Source of the DNA: Sphaerospermopsis sp. SIO1G1
GTDB lineage: Bacteria > Cyanobacteriota > Cyanobacteriia > Cyanobacteriales > Nostocaceae
DNA: 64,000 bases
Reading direction: 5' to 3'
NCBI GenBank assembly: GCA_010672785.1
Contig: JAAHFX010000003.1
Location: 248,001 to 312,000 of the forward strand
The notes beneath the pieces are model-generated. The model did not search any database. It saw only the letters and a list, made by a program, of their open reading frames with translations, and had not been told where the DNA came from. How positions within the stretch are numbered: position 1 is the stretch's first letter; each line of letters opens with the position of its first letter. Position numbers and translations under genes: made by a program. Shown piece after piece: positions 34,332 through 44,555 of this stretch.

Positions 34332-35771
34332 ATGTCTGACCTAATTTTATTTTGGCATCGTCGAGATTTACGTATTTGTGATCATACTGGACTAGCAGCA
34401 GCCAGGAAACAAACTCCCAAGGTGGTGGGTGTATTTTGCTTAGATCCGCAAATTTTACAACGGGATGATATCGCCCCAGCTAGGGTAGATTATATGATTG
34501 GGTGTTTGCAATCTTTACAACAAGGATATTTACAAGCGGGTAGTCAATTATTAATCTTACAGAATAACCCAGTTACAGCTATTCCTAATTTAGCTGAAGC
34601 TTTAAATGCAAAGGCAGTTTTTTGGAATTGGGATGTTGAACCCTACGCACAAATACGAGATCGAGATGTTATTTCTGCGTTAAAAGCTAAAGGTATTCAA
34701 ACTTTAGAACAAAATTGGGATCAATTATTACATTCACCTGATGAAATTTTTAGTGGTGCAAAAACTCCCTATACTGTTTATACACCCTTTTGGAAAAATT
34801 GGAATAGTAAACCCAAGCAACCACCATTAGCAACTTTAGCAAACTGTGAAAATTTAACAGATGCAGAACAGGAAATAGCAAAAAATTCAGGAGTTATCAA
34901 TTTACCATCTGCACAAGATTTAGGTTTTCATTGGGATGGAGAATTAATTCTTGCACCAGGAGAAATAGCCGCACAGGAGAGATTGGAAAGTTTTACCAAC
35001 TATGCTATTAATAGTTATGATCAACAAAGAAATTATCCTGATGTTGAAGGAACATCTTTATTAAGTCCAGCTTTGAAATTTGGTGTCCTGGGAATTAGAA
35101 CAATTTGGCAATTAACCACTGAATTATTAGCCAATAGTAACAGTGAAGAAGTCACAAATAATATTACCACCTGGCAGAAAGAATTAGCTTGGCGAGAATT
35201 TTATCAACACGCCATGTACCACTTTCCAGAATTAGCAGAAGGTGCTTACCGAGATGTTTTTAAAAACTTTCCTTGGCAAAATAACGAGAAACATTTTCAA
35301 GCTTGGTGTGAGGGAAAAACCGGGTATCCAATAGTTGATGCAGCGATGAGACAATTAAATGAAACAGGTTGGATGCACAATAGATGTAGAATGATTGTCG
35401 CTAATTTTTTAACCAAAGATTTAATTATTAATCCTCAATGGGGAGAAAAATATTTTATGCAGAAACTCATTGATGGTGACTTGTCTGCTAATAATGGAGG
35501 ATGGCAATGGAGTGCTTCTAGTGGTATGGATCCAAAACCATTGAGGATATTTAACCCAGCTAGTCAAGCACAGAAATTCGATCCTGAAGGTGAGTATATC
35601 AGACAATGGGTAAAGGAATTACGTTCTGTAGATACGACTTATTTAATCAGCGGTAAAATTCCTCCCTTGGAATTGCAAAGTATTAATTATCCTGCACCAA
35701 TTGTAGATCATAAAAAACAACAAGCTTTGTTTAAACAATTGTATCAGGAGCAGAAAGAAGTTCACAGTTAA
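34332..35771 (+). CDS. phrA: Deoxyribodipyrimidine photolyase (class I)
   Basis: Repairs cyclobutane pyrimidine dimers with blue light. 479 residues: N-terminal antenna domain ([21 protein letters not shown]) and C-terminal FAD domain with [35 protein letters not shown] and [23 protein letters not shown]. The latter contain the flavin-binding and electron-transfer tryptophans. The sequence type is that of the 8-HDF-binding Synechococcus enzyme. ATG at 34332. It stands alone, with a heptamer array at about 100 bp after its stop. Confidence 0.93.
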   Translation: MSDLILFWHRRDLRICDHTGLAAARKQTPKVVGVFCLDPQILQRDDIAPARVDYMIGCLQSLQQGYLQAGSQLLILQNNPVTAIPNLAEALNAKAVFWNWDVEPYAQIRDRDVISALKAKGIQTLEQNWDQLLHSPDEIFSGAKTPYTVYTPFWKNWNSKPKQPPLATLANCENLTDAEQEIAKNSGVINLPSAQDLGFHWDGELILAPGEIAAQERLESFTNYAINSYDQQRNYPDVEGTSLLSPALKFGVLGIRTIWQLTTELLANSNSEEVTNNITTWQKELAWREFYQHAMYHFPELAEGAYRDVFKNFPWQNNEKHFQAWCEGKTGYPIVDAAMRQLNETGWMHNRCRMIVANFLTKDLIINPQWGEKYFMQKLIDGDLSANNGGWQWSASSGMDPKPLRIFNPASQAQKFDPEGEYIRQWVKELRSVDTTYLISGKIPPLELQSINYPAPIVDHKKQQALFKQLYQEQKEVHS

Positions 35772-35865
35772 ATCTTGGCAAGACTGAGATAATAATGATC
35801 AGTTAAATACTAATCATTAAAGCAGCAGGGTGCAGGGAAAAATAATTTTCCCATTCCTTTTTACC

Positions 35866-36022
35866 TAATAACTAATAACTAATAACTGACAACTGATAAC
35901 TGACAACTGATAACTGACAACTGACAACTGACAACTGACAACTGATAACTGATAACTGACAACTGACAACTGATAACTGATAACTGATAACTGATAACTG
36001 ATAACTGATAACTGATAACTGA
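35866..36022. repeat. Heptamer tandem repeat array (STRR)
   Basis: About 22 units of AACTGATA/AACTGACA type, between the convergent photolyase and protease genes. It ends immediately beside the protease stop codon at 36023. Confidence 0.95.
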
Positions 36023-38125
36023 TTAATAGCCAATTATGAGTTGCCAACTTTTTAAGTTACCAACATCTTGGGGTGACATATCAATTACTTGTAATTGCCA
36101 ATTTCCCATTGCACCAATACCCAGGAATTTTTGTAAAGCAGGATGCGATCGCACAGTGTAATTTTGATTTATTTCTGTTTCCCTACCCAAAGTTCTGGCT
36201 TGTAATAATATATATTCATTGTTAGGAGCAATTAAATAGATTTCTAAATCTCCTAGATAATCATGGATGATATTTACCTTAACTTGAATATCAGTGACAT
36301 TTACATTTTCCTGCACAGTGATCGCACTAATAATTCCCCATTGATTATGATCAGGAATTTCTTGTTGATTTTGATTAATTAACCGAATTTGTCCACTAAT
36401 TTTCGGTTTTATATTCCTTAATCTTTGTGCTGCTCTGACAGCTTTAGCTGCATTTACTTTCCCATAACCAAACCAGACACAATGACCATTAATATCATAA
36501 GTACCACCCCGCAAACCCAATTGTGGATCAGGCTCAGGATCAACAATTTTGTCAGTTGTTTCTTGTAAAATTTGATTGACTTGTTGAGCCGTTAAATTGG
36601 GGTTAGCTGATAATATTAAAGCTGCCACACCAGCTACTACAGGAGTTGCACTAGAAGTACCCCCAAAATTATTAGTAAAATTCCCTGGATGATAACCAGC
36701 TGCACCAATTTGATCTGTAGTGAACATTCCTAAGCCAGAAAGAGCGGTAGTAATTGTTGGTTGGGTGTAAACAAAACCTGTTTCTTGAAACCACATTCCC
36801 GGAGGAGCATTATTACTGGGAGCGCAAACAGAAATATTTTCTCCCCAATTACTATAAGCAGCTTTTTTATTTAAACTTGTGGAGGCAGAAACAGTAATTA
36901 CATCTGGATGAATGGCAAAACCACTTAACCAAGCTGTGTTACCTTGTAAGATATTTTTGGGCCAAGTTTCCTCATCAATAGTTCCATCAATAGGGCGGTT
37001 AGCATTTCCAGCCGCAAATAAAATTACACAACCTTTGCCATTTCTACCTTGAGTTGCAGCGCGAGTTATGACAGCTTTTTGTCGTAGAGATAAAGGAAAA
37101 TAAACCGCAGAAGCTCCCCAACTACAAGAAATTATACTTGCACCATGATCAATTGCCCAGTTAAATATATCTTCAACTGATTCATCATCTAAAAAACCTG
37201 TGGTGCGGATAGGCATGAAAGCACAACCAGGAGCAACCCCGATAATACCTTGACCATTTTCTTCAGCTACAGCGATTCCTGCACAAGCAGTACCATGACT
37301 AGTTTCTTTTTCACCAGGTAAAGGCACAAAATCATTTTCTTTTAAATCTTTAGGTGCGACAATTTTACCTGTACCTTGAAAATCTGGATGATGTAAATCA
37401 AAAGAATCATCTACAACCGCAACAACTACTGAACGCATACCACGGGTAATATCCCAAGCTTGCTCTACAGAAATATGTGAACCTACTCCTAATTGATAAC
37501 CACTATTATGATTTAGATACCATTGTTGAGGATATAAAGAATCAGATGGTTGATAATGCGGTTCTTGTTGAGTAAAAATATTTGGTTCAGCAGCTAAAAC
37601 TTCTGCTAATGATTGTAATTGGTTAGTAATTTTGATTGGGTTTTCTGATGCTGCTTGACTAATCAAAAATGTAAATGTATTAGGTAAACCTAAAACTTGC
37701 TGATCTTTAATTAGTTTAAATTTGGCTGCTAAGGTATTTATCTTAGCATTATCTACCCAAGTAGCGAATTGAATAGTTACTTTATCACTTAAATAAACAT
37801 AAGTTCCAGGATTTTCTTTTAAGCGATAAACATGACTAGCAAAGATAACTTTTTCATCAGTTCTGACTGCATTCATAACTGACTCTAAACTTTCAGGTTC
37901 AACTGTAAATAATTCTAGATTTGCTCTGGGAATATTACGCCGCCAAACACCCCAAGGATGTTGAGACAATTGTTCACGGGATAAATTTGTAGTGGTACGT
38001 AGAGTATAACGATCATTAGCTTTTTCTAAAATTAACTCTTCTCCACCCCGTTGCAAAATGAATCCTTGACTACTTTTTGGTACACCTGGGGTTTCGTAAT
38101 TGGCAGAACTAGGATTATCACTCAT
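36023..38125 (-). CDS. prcA: Subtilisin-like serine protease with P domain (PrcA-like, calcium-dependent)
   Basis: 700 residues from the ATG at 38125. Catalytic triad of family S8: D239/D240 in VVAVVDDSFDLHHPDF, H277 in SHGTACAG, and S491 in GGTSSATPVVAG; oxyanion region AAGNANRP. Residues 1-180 form a propeptide-like region. The C-terminal ~110 residues are a P/homo-B domain (IIHDYLGDLEIYLIAPN, GNWQLQVIDMSPQDVG), as in kexins. This is the layout of the calcium-dependent protease PrcA of Anabaena variabilis. No signal peptide is seen. A GTG-type extension to 38173 is possible but unlikely. Confidence 0.85.
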   Translation of the reverse strand: MSDNPSSANYETPGVPKSSQGFILQRGGEELILEKANDRYTLRTTTNLSREQLSQHPWGVWRRNIPRANLELFTVEPESLESVMNAVRTDEKVIFASHVYRLKENPGTYVYLSDKVTIQFATWVDNAKINTLAAKFKLIKDQQVLGLPNTFTFLISQAASENPIKITNQLQSLAEVLAAEPNIFTQQEPHYQPSDSLYPQQWYLNHNSGYQLGVGSHISVEQAWDITRGMRSVVVAVVDDSFDLHHPDFQGTGKIVAPKDLKENDFVPLPGEKETSHGTACAGIAVAEENGQGIIGVAPGCAFMPIRTTGFLDDESVEDIFNWAIDHGASIISCSWGASAVYFPLSLRQKAVITRAATQGRNGKGCVILFAAGNANRPIDGTIDEETWPKNILQGNTAWLSGFAIHPDVITVSASTSLNKKAAYSNWGENISVCAPSNNAPPGMWFQETGFVYTQPTITTALSGLGMFTTDQIGAAGYHPGNFTNNFGGTSSATPVVAGVAALILSANPNLTAQQVNQILQETTDKIVDPEPDPQLGLRGGTYDINGHCVWFGYGKVNAAKAVRAAQRLRNIKPKISGQIRLINQNQQEIPDHNQWGIISAITVQENVNVTDIQVKVNIIHDYLGDLEIYLIAPNNEYILLQARTLGRETEINQNYTVRSHPALQKFLGIGAMGNWQLQVIDMSPQDVGNLKSWQLIIGY

Positions 38126-38320
38126 AATGTAATTTTTGAATAAAAAGACACAGGCTACAATAACTATATTCAACTTTTTTGCAACTGATCCTGATTTAAG
38201 TTCATCAGTAAATAGTTCGTCTAGTGGCTTTTACCTAGTCGGAGTTGCGGACATGAAGTTGGCACATTTTTAAAAAACATGATACATACTAGAAAATATT
38301 TGACACATCTTGATAAGTTA

Positions 38321-38434
38321 TGACTTACGCACAAGCTATGGAATAATCGTTCGCGTAGCGTGTCGAAGACATACCAACCCAGGCACAGAGGACACAGAGA
38401 TATGAGGGTTATAAAAGATATTTTGCGTAAGTCG
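38321..38434. repeat. GGACTTACGCA MITE, copy with insertion
   Basis: TGACTTACGCA at the left and TTGCGTAAGTC at the right around text like the 22757 copy (CCAGGCACAGAGGAC, ATGAGGGTT). It carries an extra TTCGCGTAGCGTGTCGAAGA string, another known short interspersed repeat, so one element is nested in the other. Confidence 0.75.
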
Positions 38435-38491
38435 TGTAAGTGTTACCGAAAGAGTTTTTGTCTAAAGCCTCTTGCTTCAATTAGATGTATT

Positions 38492-38578
38492 GCTAACTGA
38501 TAACTGATAACTGACAACTGATAACTGATAACTGCTAACTGATAACTGACAACTGATAACTGCTAACTGCTAACTGAT
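38492..38578. repeat. Heptamer array running into a coding sequence
   Basis: About 12 units (AACTGATA, AACTGACA, AACTGCTA). The last 16 bp overlap the 3' end of the uridylyltransferase gene and supply its last codons and stop. Confidence 0.93.
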
Positions 38579-39456
38579 CTAAAGTCAATCATGGTTTGAA
38601 GATAAGCATCAGGCATACCTGTATCAAAACATTTGCCCTTCACAATATACCCTGTCATCCCTTCTTTTTGCCGCAATTGTTCCAAGCAAGTAGTTAACTG
38701 AAATTCTCCCTTGTGTCGTAAGTTTTGATTGATGGTTTCTGCTAATAAATCAAATATTTGTGGTGTCAATAAATATAAACCAAACACACCTAAAAACTCA
38801 TCTTCTCTCATCCATGCTACCCGTAAATTTTCCCGTGCATATTCAACACTGGGTTTTTCACAAATTTTAGTTAAAGAAAGCAGAGATTGATCCTCATTCC
38901 ACACCCCAGTTACACATCCAGCTTTATAAATTATTTCAGATGGCATTGTTGTTAAACCAATCACACTATGATTTACTTGCTCATAGATATCTAATATTTG
39001 TTTAGTACAAGATATTTCTATATCTGATTTATAAACATGATCTCCTAACATTAATAAGAAAGGCTCATTTCCTACCCAATCTTTAGCACAAAAAACTGCG
39101 TGTCCGTAACCTTCTTGTTCTGTTTGTTTCAAGAAGGTAATTTTATTTCCTAATTCTTGTAAATACTGACTGTATTTTTGATTTTCTGGGGAAAGTTTAG
39201 CCAGTAGTTCTGGTTTGGGTGGAGATTGAAATAATTCTGCAAAGATTTCTATATCATCAGGTTGTACGACTATTCCTACTTCGGAAATTCCTGCATTAAC
39301 TGCTTCTTCAACAATTGCTAGGATGACAGGTTTTGCTTTCCCATCTTGATCAATTATCGGAAAAAGTTCTTTTTTGACAACTTTGGTGGCTGGAAATAAT
39401 CTAGTTCCAAATCCAGCAGCAGGAATTACGGCTTTTGTGATTTTACTTTTTAGCAT
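38563..39456 (-). CDS. UTP-sugar-1-phosphate uridylyltransferase, GalU-like
   Basis: 297 residues with the GalU-type nucleotidyltransferase opening KAVIPAAGFGTRLFPATKVVKKELFPI, the PFLLMLGDHVY metal-binding stretch, EKPS and GEFQLTTCLEQL. It would join UTP to a sugar-1-phosphate to give a UDP-sugar. Its neighbour 91 bp upstream in the operon is a GHMP sugar kinase, so the real substrate may be the product of that kinase rather than glucose-1-phosphate. The final residues RSVSS and the stop codon are made of heptamer repeat DNA, a sign that the original end was replaced or extended. Confidence 0.85.
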   Translation of the reverse strand: MLKSKITKAVIPAAGFGTRLFPATKVVKKELFPIIDQDGKAKPVILAIVEEAVNAGISEVGIVVQPDDIEIFAELFQSPPKPELLAKLSPENQKYSQYLQELGNKITFLKQTEQEGYGHAVFCAKDWVGNEPFLLMLGDHVYKSDIEISCTKQILDIYEQVNHSVIGLTTMPSEIIYKAGCVTGVWNEDQSLLSLTKICEKPSVEYARENLRVAWMREDEFLGVFGLYLLTPQIFDLLAETINQNLRHKGEFQLTTCLEQLRQKEGMTGYIVKGKCFDTGMPDAYLQTMIDFRSVSS

Positions 39457-39547
39457 TAGGGATATTGAAGGTTAGGGAAATACAGTTTTTATTTTGCAGA
39501 TAAGTTGATTTCACGCAGAGTCGCTCCAGTCGCAGAGAGGGAGGGTT

Positions 39548-40618
39548 TTAAATATTGGTTGATGGGTTAATTTTTTGGCTGTAAATTGTTAATTTTAGAC
39601 ATTGCATTTGAGGAAAATTACGATTAATAATATCTATCATTTGAGCTTGAGATTCTATATTATTGACAATAAATTGTGCTGTTCCATCTCCTTGCGAACC
39701 TACTCCTTTACCACCATAAATATAATCTTGAATGGGTGGATAATTCAAAAGTTGATGGAGTACAGGTGCTGTTAATTCTTCTCTACAAGCAGGGATAAGA
39801 TATTGATCAAAATCTGCCTGTGCTTGTTTCATCAAAATTCCTAATTTTTCTGCATCTCCTGTTTGTAATGCGGAAATTGCAGCTTGGGTAATTGTTGGAC
39901 TGATTTTACCGAGAAATGTTTGCACGTTTCTTTGTAATTCGTTTTTAGCGAAGGGATAACATTGATTGAGTTGTTTTAAAATCACTTGGGTGTTTTTGTC
40001 AGCAGCTAAATCAACTATGACAAAATATAAATCTTTGGGTACTTTTAATTCTATCACTTGGGTATCATTACCATCAAAAATCATGGCAATGGGTTGATTA
40101 CCAAAAGCACAAGCTTGATCCATTCTTCCACATTGAGAAGGTGTGGTAATTTCTCCTAAATAGGCAAATTCCATTTCTTGCCGACGGCTAAGATTTAAGT
40201 TATATATTTGATTAAATGCTCTAGCTATTAAAACACAAATAGCGGCACTAGAAGAAAGACCTTTTTTGATAGGTAAGTCGGTGAGATAATTAACAACTTC
40301 TAAACCTGCAACTGGGTAATGATTTAAGATTTGATAAGCAACACCAGCCGCATAACTAAAAAAACCACCTTTTTGAGCTTGTTTTAGTAAGGTTTCCTGG
40401 TGCATTGGTAAATCTAAATTTTGATAACTTCCATCTGGAAGAATGGTTTTAATAATTAAATTAGTAGGGTGGGGTTTGACATCAGCATATATCCCTTGAT
40501 TAGTACCTACTAATAAAGTATAACCTTGTCCTAATTGGGGATTTTGAGAGCGATAACCACCCGCCCAATCAGTATGTTCTCCAAACAAACATAAACGCCC
40601 TGGGACAAAAATTTTCAT
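39548..40618 (-). CDS. GHMP family sugar kinase
   Basis: About 356 residues. The opening KIFVPGRLCLFGEHTDWAGGYR is galactokinase-like. The GHMP P-loop is LPIKKGLSSSAAICVLIARAFN, and the C-terminal motif is YGGKGVGSQGDGTAQFIV. The family phosphorylates sugars or mevalonate at the anomeric or terminal hydroxyl. With the adjacent uridylyltransferase it suggests a free-sugar to sugar-1-phosphate to UDP-sugar salvage route (for example glucuronate, arabinose or galactose). Two adjacent ATGs exist (40621 and 40618). Confidence 0.82.
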   Translation of the reverse strand: MKIFVPGRLCLFGEHTDWAGGYRSQNPQLGQGYTLLVGTNQGIYADVKPHPTNLIIKTILPDGSYQNLDLPMHQETLLKQAQKGGFFSYAAGVAYQILNHYPVAGLEVVNYLTDLPIKKGLSSSAAICVLIARAFNQIYNLNLSRRQEMEFAYLGEITTPSQCGRMDQACAFGNQPIAMIFDGNDTQVIELKVPKDLYFVIVDLAADKNTQVILKQLNQCYPFAKNELQRNVQTFLGKISPTITQAAISALQTGDAEKLGILMKQAQADFDQYLIPACREELTAPVLHQLLNYPPIQDYIYGGKGVGSQGDGTAQFIVNNIESQAQMIDIINRNFPQMQCLKLTIYSQKINPSTNI

Positions 40619-40702
40619 CAATTTACAGAGTTTAGCAATGTGACAACATTATATTGATCAAGTCTCAAATGTTATATTCCTGAAATCATCAATAATATCC
40701 CA

Positions 40703-41899
40703 TTAAAAGATGAAATCCAATAAGTAAGAAAGGGAAAAAAGCCAAAAGATAATACTCACAGGTGCGCCGATCATCATACCACCAATAGCCCAACCTTTTT
40801 GATGATGTTTAAATTGTTCAATACTCCGCCACCTTCTACTTTTCCAAGCCCATTCATTACCTTTAAAACCTAAAGTAATTGCCATAACAAACCCAATAAT
40901 AGGCACAAAACAAATTAATCCTGGCCAAACTTTATTAGTCCATAACCATAAACAAGGCATTAAAAACGCACCCCAATTCCAACCTAAAATATCATCAGGA
41001 ACTTGTGCATATTTATTCAAGATTCCGCATCCAGAATTATTAATTACATCTTTAATATCTAAATGTTTAATTTCTCGATTTGCAAAATATATTTCTCCTG
41101 ATTGGAGAGCATTTAAGGCTTCATTAGCATTACTAAAACGATTGTCTGGTGAAGGTTCTGTAATTTTTTTCAGCCAGTTTTCAAATGCTAAACTCAGATT
41201 TATATAATCTGTAAATTGTATTCTTAAATCCTGTTGTGGTAAATCCGCAGGGCAAATTCCTGTTAATAAATGAATCAAAGTTGCACCTAAAGCATATAAA
41301 TCTGACCCTGGTACAGTTCTACCTCCAAATTGCTCCATTGGTGCATAACCATAAGTACCAACTACGGTAAAAGTAACACTTTCTTTCGCTGCTTTATCTT
41401 GTACTGCACCAAAATCTACTAAATAAATTTGGTTATCTTCTCCCCAAATTAAGTTACTTGGTTTAATATCTCGATGTAATACTCCTGGTTTTAATTCATG
41501 TAAATAGGAGAGGATTTTTAAAACTTGTACAGCAATAGTTTGGGTATTTTTTTCGGTAAATTTACCTTCCTGATGCAGTTTTTCTTTTAGTGGTTTACCG
41601 GGAATATATTCTTGTACTAATCCAAACCAGAGATGACTATCATCAATGCAAAAATAATCAATATATTTAGGAATAAAGGGATGATTGAGTTGTTTTAAAA
41701 TCTGTGCTTCTCTTTCAAATAATTTCAGATCATCCCATTGTATAGCACCACCAAATGATAATAATTTAACAACTACTAAGGAGTTTTGATCATCCTTAGC
41801 TTGTAAGTCTTTTGCTAACCAAGTCTGACGGATACCATTATTACCTAGTTGACGCTGAATTTGATAACGTTCCTGTAATAGTTCTTGTAGTTGCAGCAT
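40703..41899 (-). CDS. Membrane-anchored Ser/Thr protein kinase
   Basis: 398 residues. Kinase domain 10-270: ATP lysine in VVVKLLS (K45), catalytic loop LHRDIKPSNL (HRD 142-144), DFGAVQ (162-164), and GTYGYAPMEQFGG in place of APE. The glycine loop LGNNGIRQTW is degenerate. After a linker, the last ~100 residues contain hydrophobic segments (WGAFLMPCLWLW, GLICFVPIIGFVMAITLGF, GWAIGGMMIGAPVSIIFWLFSL), so the kinase is anchored with its domain in the cytosol. Cyanobacterial SpkA/C-type. Targets unknown. ATG at 41899. Confidence 0.9.
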   Translation of the reverse strand: MLQLQELLQERYQIQRQLGNNGIRQTWLAKDLQAKDDQNSLVVVKLLSFGGAIQWDDLKLFEREAQILKQLNHPFIPKYIDYFCIDDSHLWFGLVQEYIPGKPLKEKLHQEGKFTEKNTQTIAVQVLKILSYLHELKPGVLHRDIKPSNLIWGEDNQIYLVDFGAVQDKAAKESVTFTVVGTYGYAPMEQFGGRTVPGSDLYALGATLIHLLTGICPADLPQQDLRIQFTDYINLSLAFENWLKKITEPSPDNRFSNANEALNALQSGEIYFANREIKHLDIKDVINNSGCGILNKYAQVPDDILGWNWGAFLMPCLWLWTNKVWPGLICFVPIIGFVMAITLGFKGNEWAWKSRRWRSIEQFKHHQKGWAIGGMMIGAPVSIIFWLFSLSYLLDFIF

Positions 41900-42266
41900 T
41901 TAGCACCTGCGGAAAATTTATTCTCAGTTGATTCCCCTACTATTCTAGGATACTCAATCTCATAGGGAAATGTAAAGGATACAAGTGATATAGTGTTTAT
42001 ATTTATGTTTATATCTGATGATTTTGGTTTTGTTATCACCATTTTTATAAATTAGTCATAGTAGACAAATTGAAAATACGATCTCCTTATATTTAGAATT
42101 GATAATTGGGAAATTATTTAATTCAATTAGTTTCTTTTCTTTGTTCACATTCTTGTAAACTTGGCTAAAAAATTGTAAGATATAAATTGCCCAATTGGCA
42201 AAATAAAAAGGAAATCTTACTATAAGATATTCCATTTTTGAATAAGACGCTGCATTGAAACATCGA
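41900..42266. other. Divergent promoter region kinase/tex
   Basis: AT-rich 367 bp with no repeat family member or ORF that I can support. Confidence 0.4.
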
Positions 42267-44429
42267 ATGTTAAATATTACTCAATTACTCACCACTGAAC
42301 TAGAACTCAAATCCTACCAGATAGAAAATGCACTTTTACTATTTTCAGAAGGTGCAACCATTCCCTTTATTGCAAGATATCGGAAAGAACGTACAGGAGA
42401 AATGAATGAAGTACAGTTAAGGAATTTATCGGATAGATACACATACTTAACCGAATTAGAAGACAGAAAAAAAGTGATTATCAATGCGATCGCTGAACAA
42501 GATAAACTCACAGAAGAACTACAACAAAAAATTACCAACTGTCTACAAAAAACCGAACTGGAAGATTTATATTTACCCTATAAACCCAAGCGTCGTACCC
42601 GTGCTACCATCGCTAGAGAAAAAGGATTAGAACCTTTAGCAGCATTTATTAAGTCTTTAAATATCAAAAATGGGACATCTGCAAATTTAGAAACAGAAGC
42701 AGCAAAATATATCTCTGAAGAGAAAGGTGTAAAAAATCCAGAAGAAGCATTAAAAGGTGCATCAGATATTTTAGCTGAAGAAGTTGCTGAAAAAGCTGAA
42801 CTCAGGTCATATTTACGGGATTATTTATTAACAGAAGGTGTATTTATTTCCCAGATCAAAGAAGATAAACATCCAGAAGGTACAACCAAATTTGAAATGT
42901 ACCGTAATTATCAAATTAGAGTTAATAAAATAGCTCCTCATAATATGTTAGCTTTGTGTAGAGGAGAAGCGGAGAAAATCTTAGTATTTGATATTGACTT
43001 TGATGAAGATTTTGTCCTTTCCTATTTAGGATCTCAAGAAATAAAAACTAAGGTGAGAAACATCCGAGAATTTTATCAAGCAATGCTCAAAGATGCTTTT
43101 AATCGGTTGATGAAAACATCATTAATGAGTGAAGTAATTTCCGCCAAGAAAACCTATTCTGATATTGAATCTATCAAAACCTTTGAAACTAATTTGCGGG
43201 AATTATTATTGTCTGCACCAGCAGGAATGAAACCAACTTTAGCGATAGATCCTGGTTTTAGAACCGGATGTAAAGTGGCAGTTTTAGATCAAACAGGTAA
43301 ATTTTTAGAATATCAAGCTGTATTCCCCCATCAAGCAGCAGAACAAAGAAAAAAAGCTGCCCAAACTATTAAAAAAATGATTGAAAAACACAATATTCAA
43401 TTAATAGCAATTGGTAATGGAACAGCATCCCGTGAAACTGATGAATTTGTAGGGGAAATATTAGCAAAATTTGATAGAAAACCCATTAAAGTGATGGTGA
43501 ATGAATCTGGTGCTTCTATATATTCAGCCAGCAAAGTCGCATTAGCAGAATTTCCTGATTTAGATGTTACCGTTAGAGGTGCAATTAGCATCGGAAGAAG
43601 ATTACAAGATCCCCTAGCTGAGTTAGTAAAAATTGATCCTAAATCAATAGGTGTAGGACAATATCAGCACGATGTAGATCAAAAACTTCTGAAAAAGAAA
43701 CTCGATGAAACTGTAGAAAGTTGTGTGAACTATGTGGGAGTAGATTTGAACACAGCTTCTAAAGAATTGCTCACCTTTGTATCGGGAATTACCCCCACAG
43801 TTGCTAATAATATTGTTATCTACCGGAATGAAAATGGTGTTTTTAAAAACCGTAAACAATTATTAAAGGTAGCAAAATTAGGGCCAAAAGCATTTGAACA
43901 AGCAGCAGGTTTTTTAAGAATTAGAGATGGAGAAAACCCTTTAGATAACACCGCAGTTCACCCCGAAAGTTATAAAGTCTTAGAAACCATCGCCAAAGAT
44001 TTACAAGTACCCTTAAAACAGGTAACACAAATTGCCGATCAACTGAGAAAAACAGACTTAAAAAAATACGTCACAGATACCATTGGTGAACCAACACTAA
44101 GGGATATAATCAAAGAATTAGAAAAACCCGGTAGAGATCCCCGTGCTGAGTTTAAATATGCCACCTTTAAAGAAGGAATTAAGGAAATTAGTGATTTAAA
44201 AGAAGGAATGGAATTAGAGGGAATTATTACAAATGTCGCTAATTTTGGTGCATTTGTAGATATTGGAGTTCACCAAGATGGTTTAGTTCATATTTCCCAA
44301 CTTGCAGATAGATTTATAGAAGATCCCAAGCAAGTTGTCAAAGTTGGACAAGTGGTAAAAGTCAAGGTTTTAGAAATAAATGAAAAATTAAAACGCATAG
44401 GTTTATCAATGAAAGCAGTTAAACAATAA
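42267..44429 (+). CDS. tex: Tex family transcription accessory/RNA-binding protein
   Basis: About 720 residues: the Tex N-terminal helical domain (TIPFIARYRKERTGEMNEVQLR), YqgF-like RNase H fold (LAIDPGFRTGCKVAVLD), helix-hairpin-helix pair (GVDLNTASKELLTFVSGITPTVANNIV), and a C-terminal S1 RNA-binding domain (LEGIITNVANFGAFVDIGVHQDGLVHISQLADRF). It is a cytosolic nucleic-acid-binding protein of transcription elongation or stress response. Start at the ATG at 42267 (MLNITQ); a TTG at 42255 would add four residues. A REP-like palindrome pair follows the stop directly. Confidence 0.95.
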   Translation: MLNITQLLTTELELKSYQIENALLLFSEGATIPFIARYRKERTGEMNEVQLRNLSDRYTYLTELEDRKKVIINAIAEQDKLTEELQQKITNCLQKTELEDLYLPYKPKRRTRATIAREKGLEPLAAFIKSLNIKNGTSANLETEAAKYISEEKGVKNPEEALKGASDILAEEVAEKAELRSYLRDYLLTEGVFISQIKEDKHPEGTTKFEMYRNYQIRVNKIAPHNMLALCRGEAEKILVFDIDFDEDFVLSYLGSQEIKTKVRNIREFYQAMLKDAFNRLMKTSLMSEVISAKKTYSDIESIKTFETNLRELLLSAPAGMKPTLAIDPGFRTGCKVAVLDQTGKFLEYQAVFPHQAAEQRKKAAQTIKKMIEKHNIQLIAIGNGTASRETDEFVGEILAKFDRKPIKVMVNESGASIYSASKVALAEFPDLDVTVRGAISIGRRLQDPLAELVKIDPKSIGVGQYQHDVDQKLLKKKLDETVESCVNYVGVDLNTASKELLTFVSGITPTVANNIVIYRNENGVFKNRKQLLKVAKLGPKAFEQAAGFLRIRDGENPLDNTAVHPESYKVLETIAKDLQVPLKQVTQIADQLRKTDLKKYVTDTIGEPTLRDIIKELEKPGRDPRAEFKYATFKEGIKEISDLKEGMELEGIITNVANFGAFVDIGVHQDGLVHISQLADRFIEDPKQVVKVGQVVKVKVLEINEKLKRIGLSMKAVKQ

Positions 44430-44433
44430 ACCC

Positions 44434-44483
44434 TCGTTCCCAGTCTCCGACTGGGAATGTGATTTTGAGTCTCTGACTCAGGA
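44434..44483. repeat. REP-like double hairpin, copy 1
   Basis: GTTCCCAGTCTCCGACTGGG hairpin, then GAGTCTCTGACTC, a second short hairpin. Same build as copies at 51029, 51741 (inverted) and 54113 (inverted, first hairpin only). Lies 5 bp after tex and may also act as its 3' structure. Confidence 0.85.
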
Positions 44484-44555
44484 AATAACGAACCACTCCA
44501 GACACAGAGAACACAGAGAAAGAGATGTGTCATAATAGGTATTTTGGTAAATTTT

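Noticed and set aside
35865..36047. Minus-strand 60-codon ORF with the same QLSVISY text
   Set aside because: Again heptamer DNA read as protein, overlapping the protease end.
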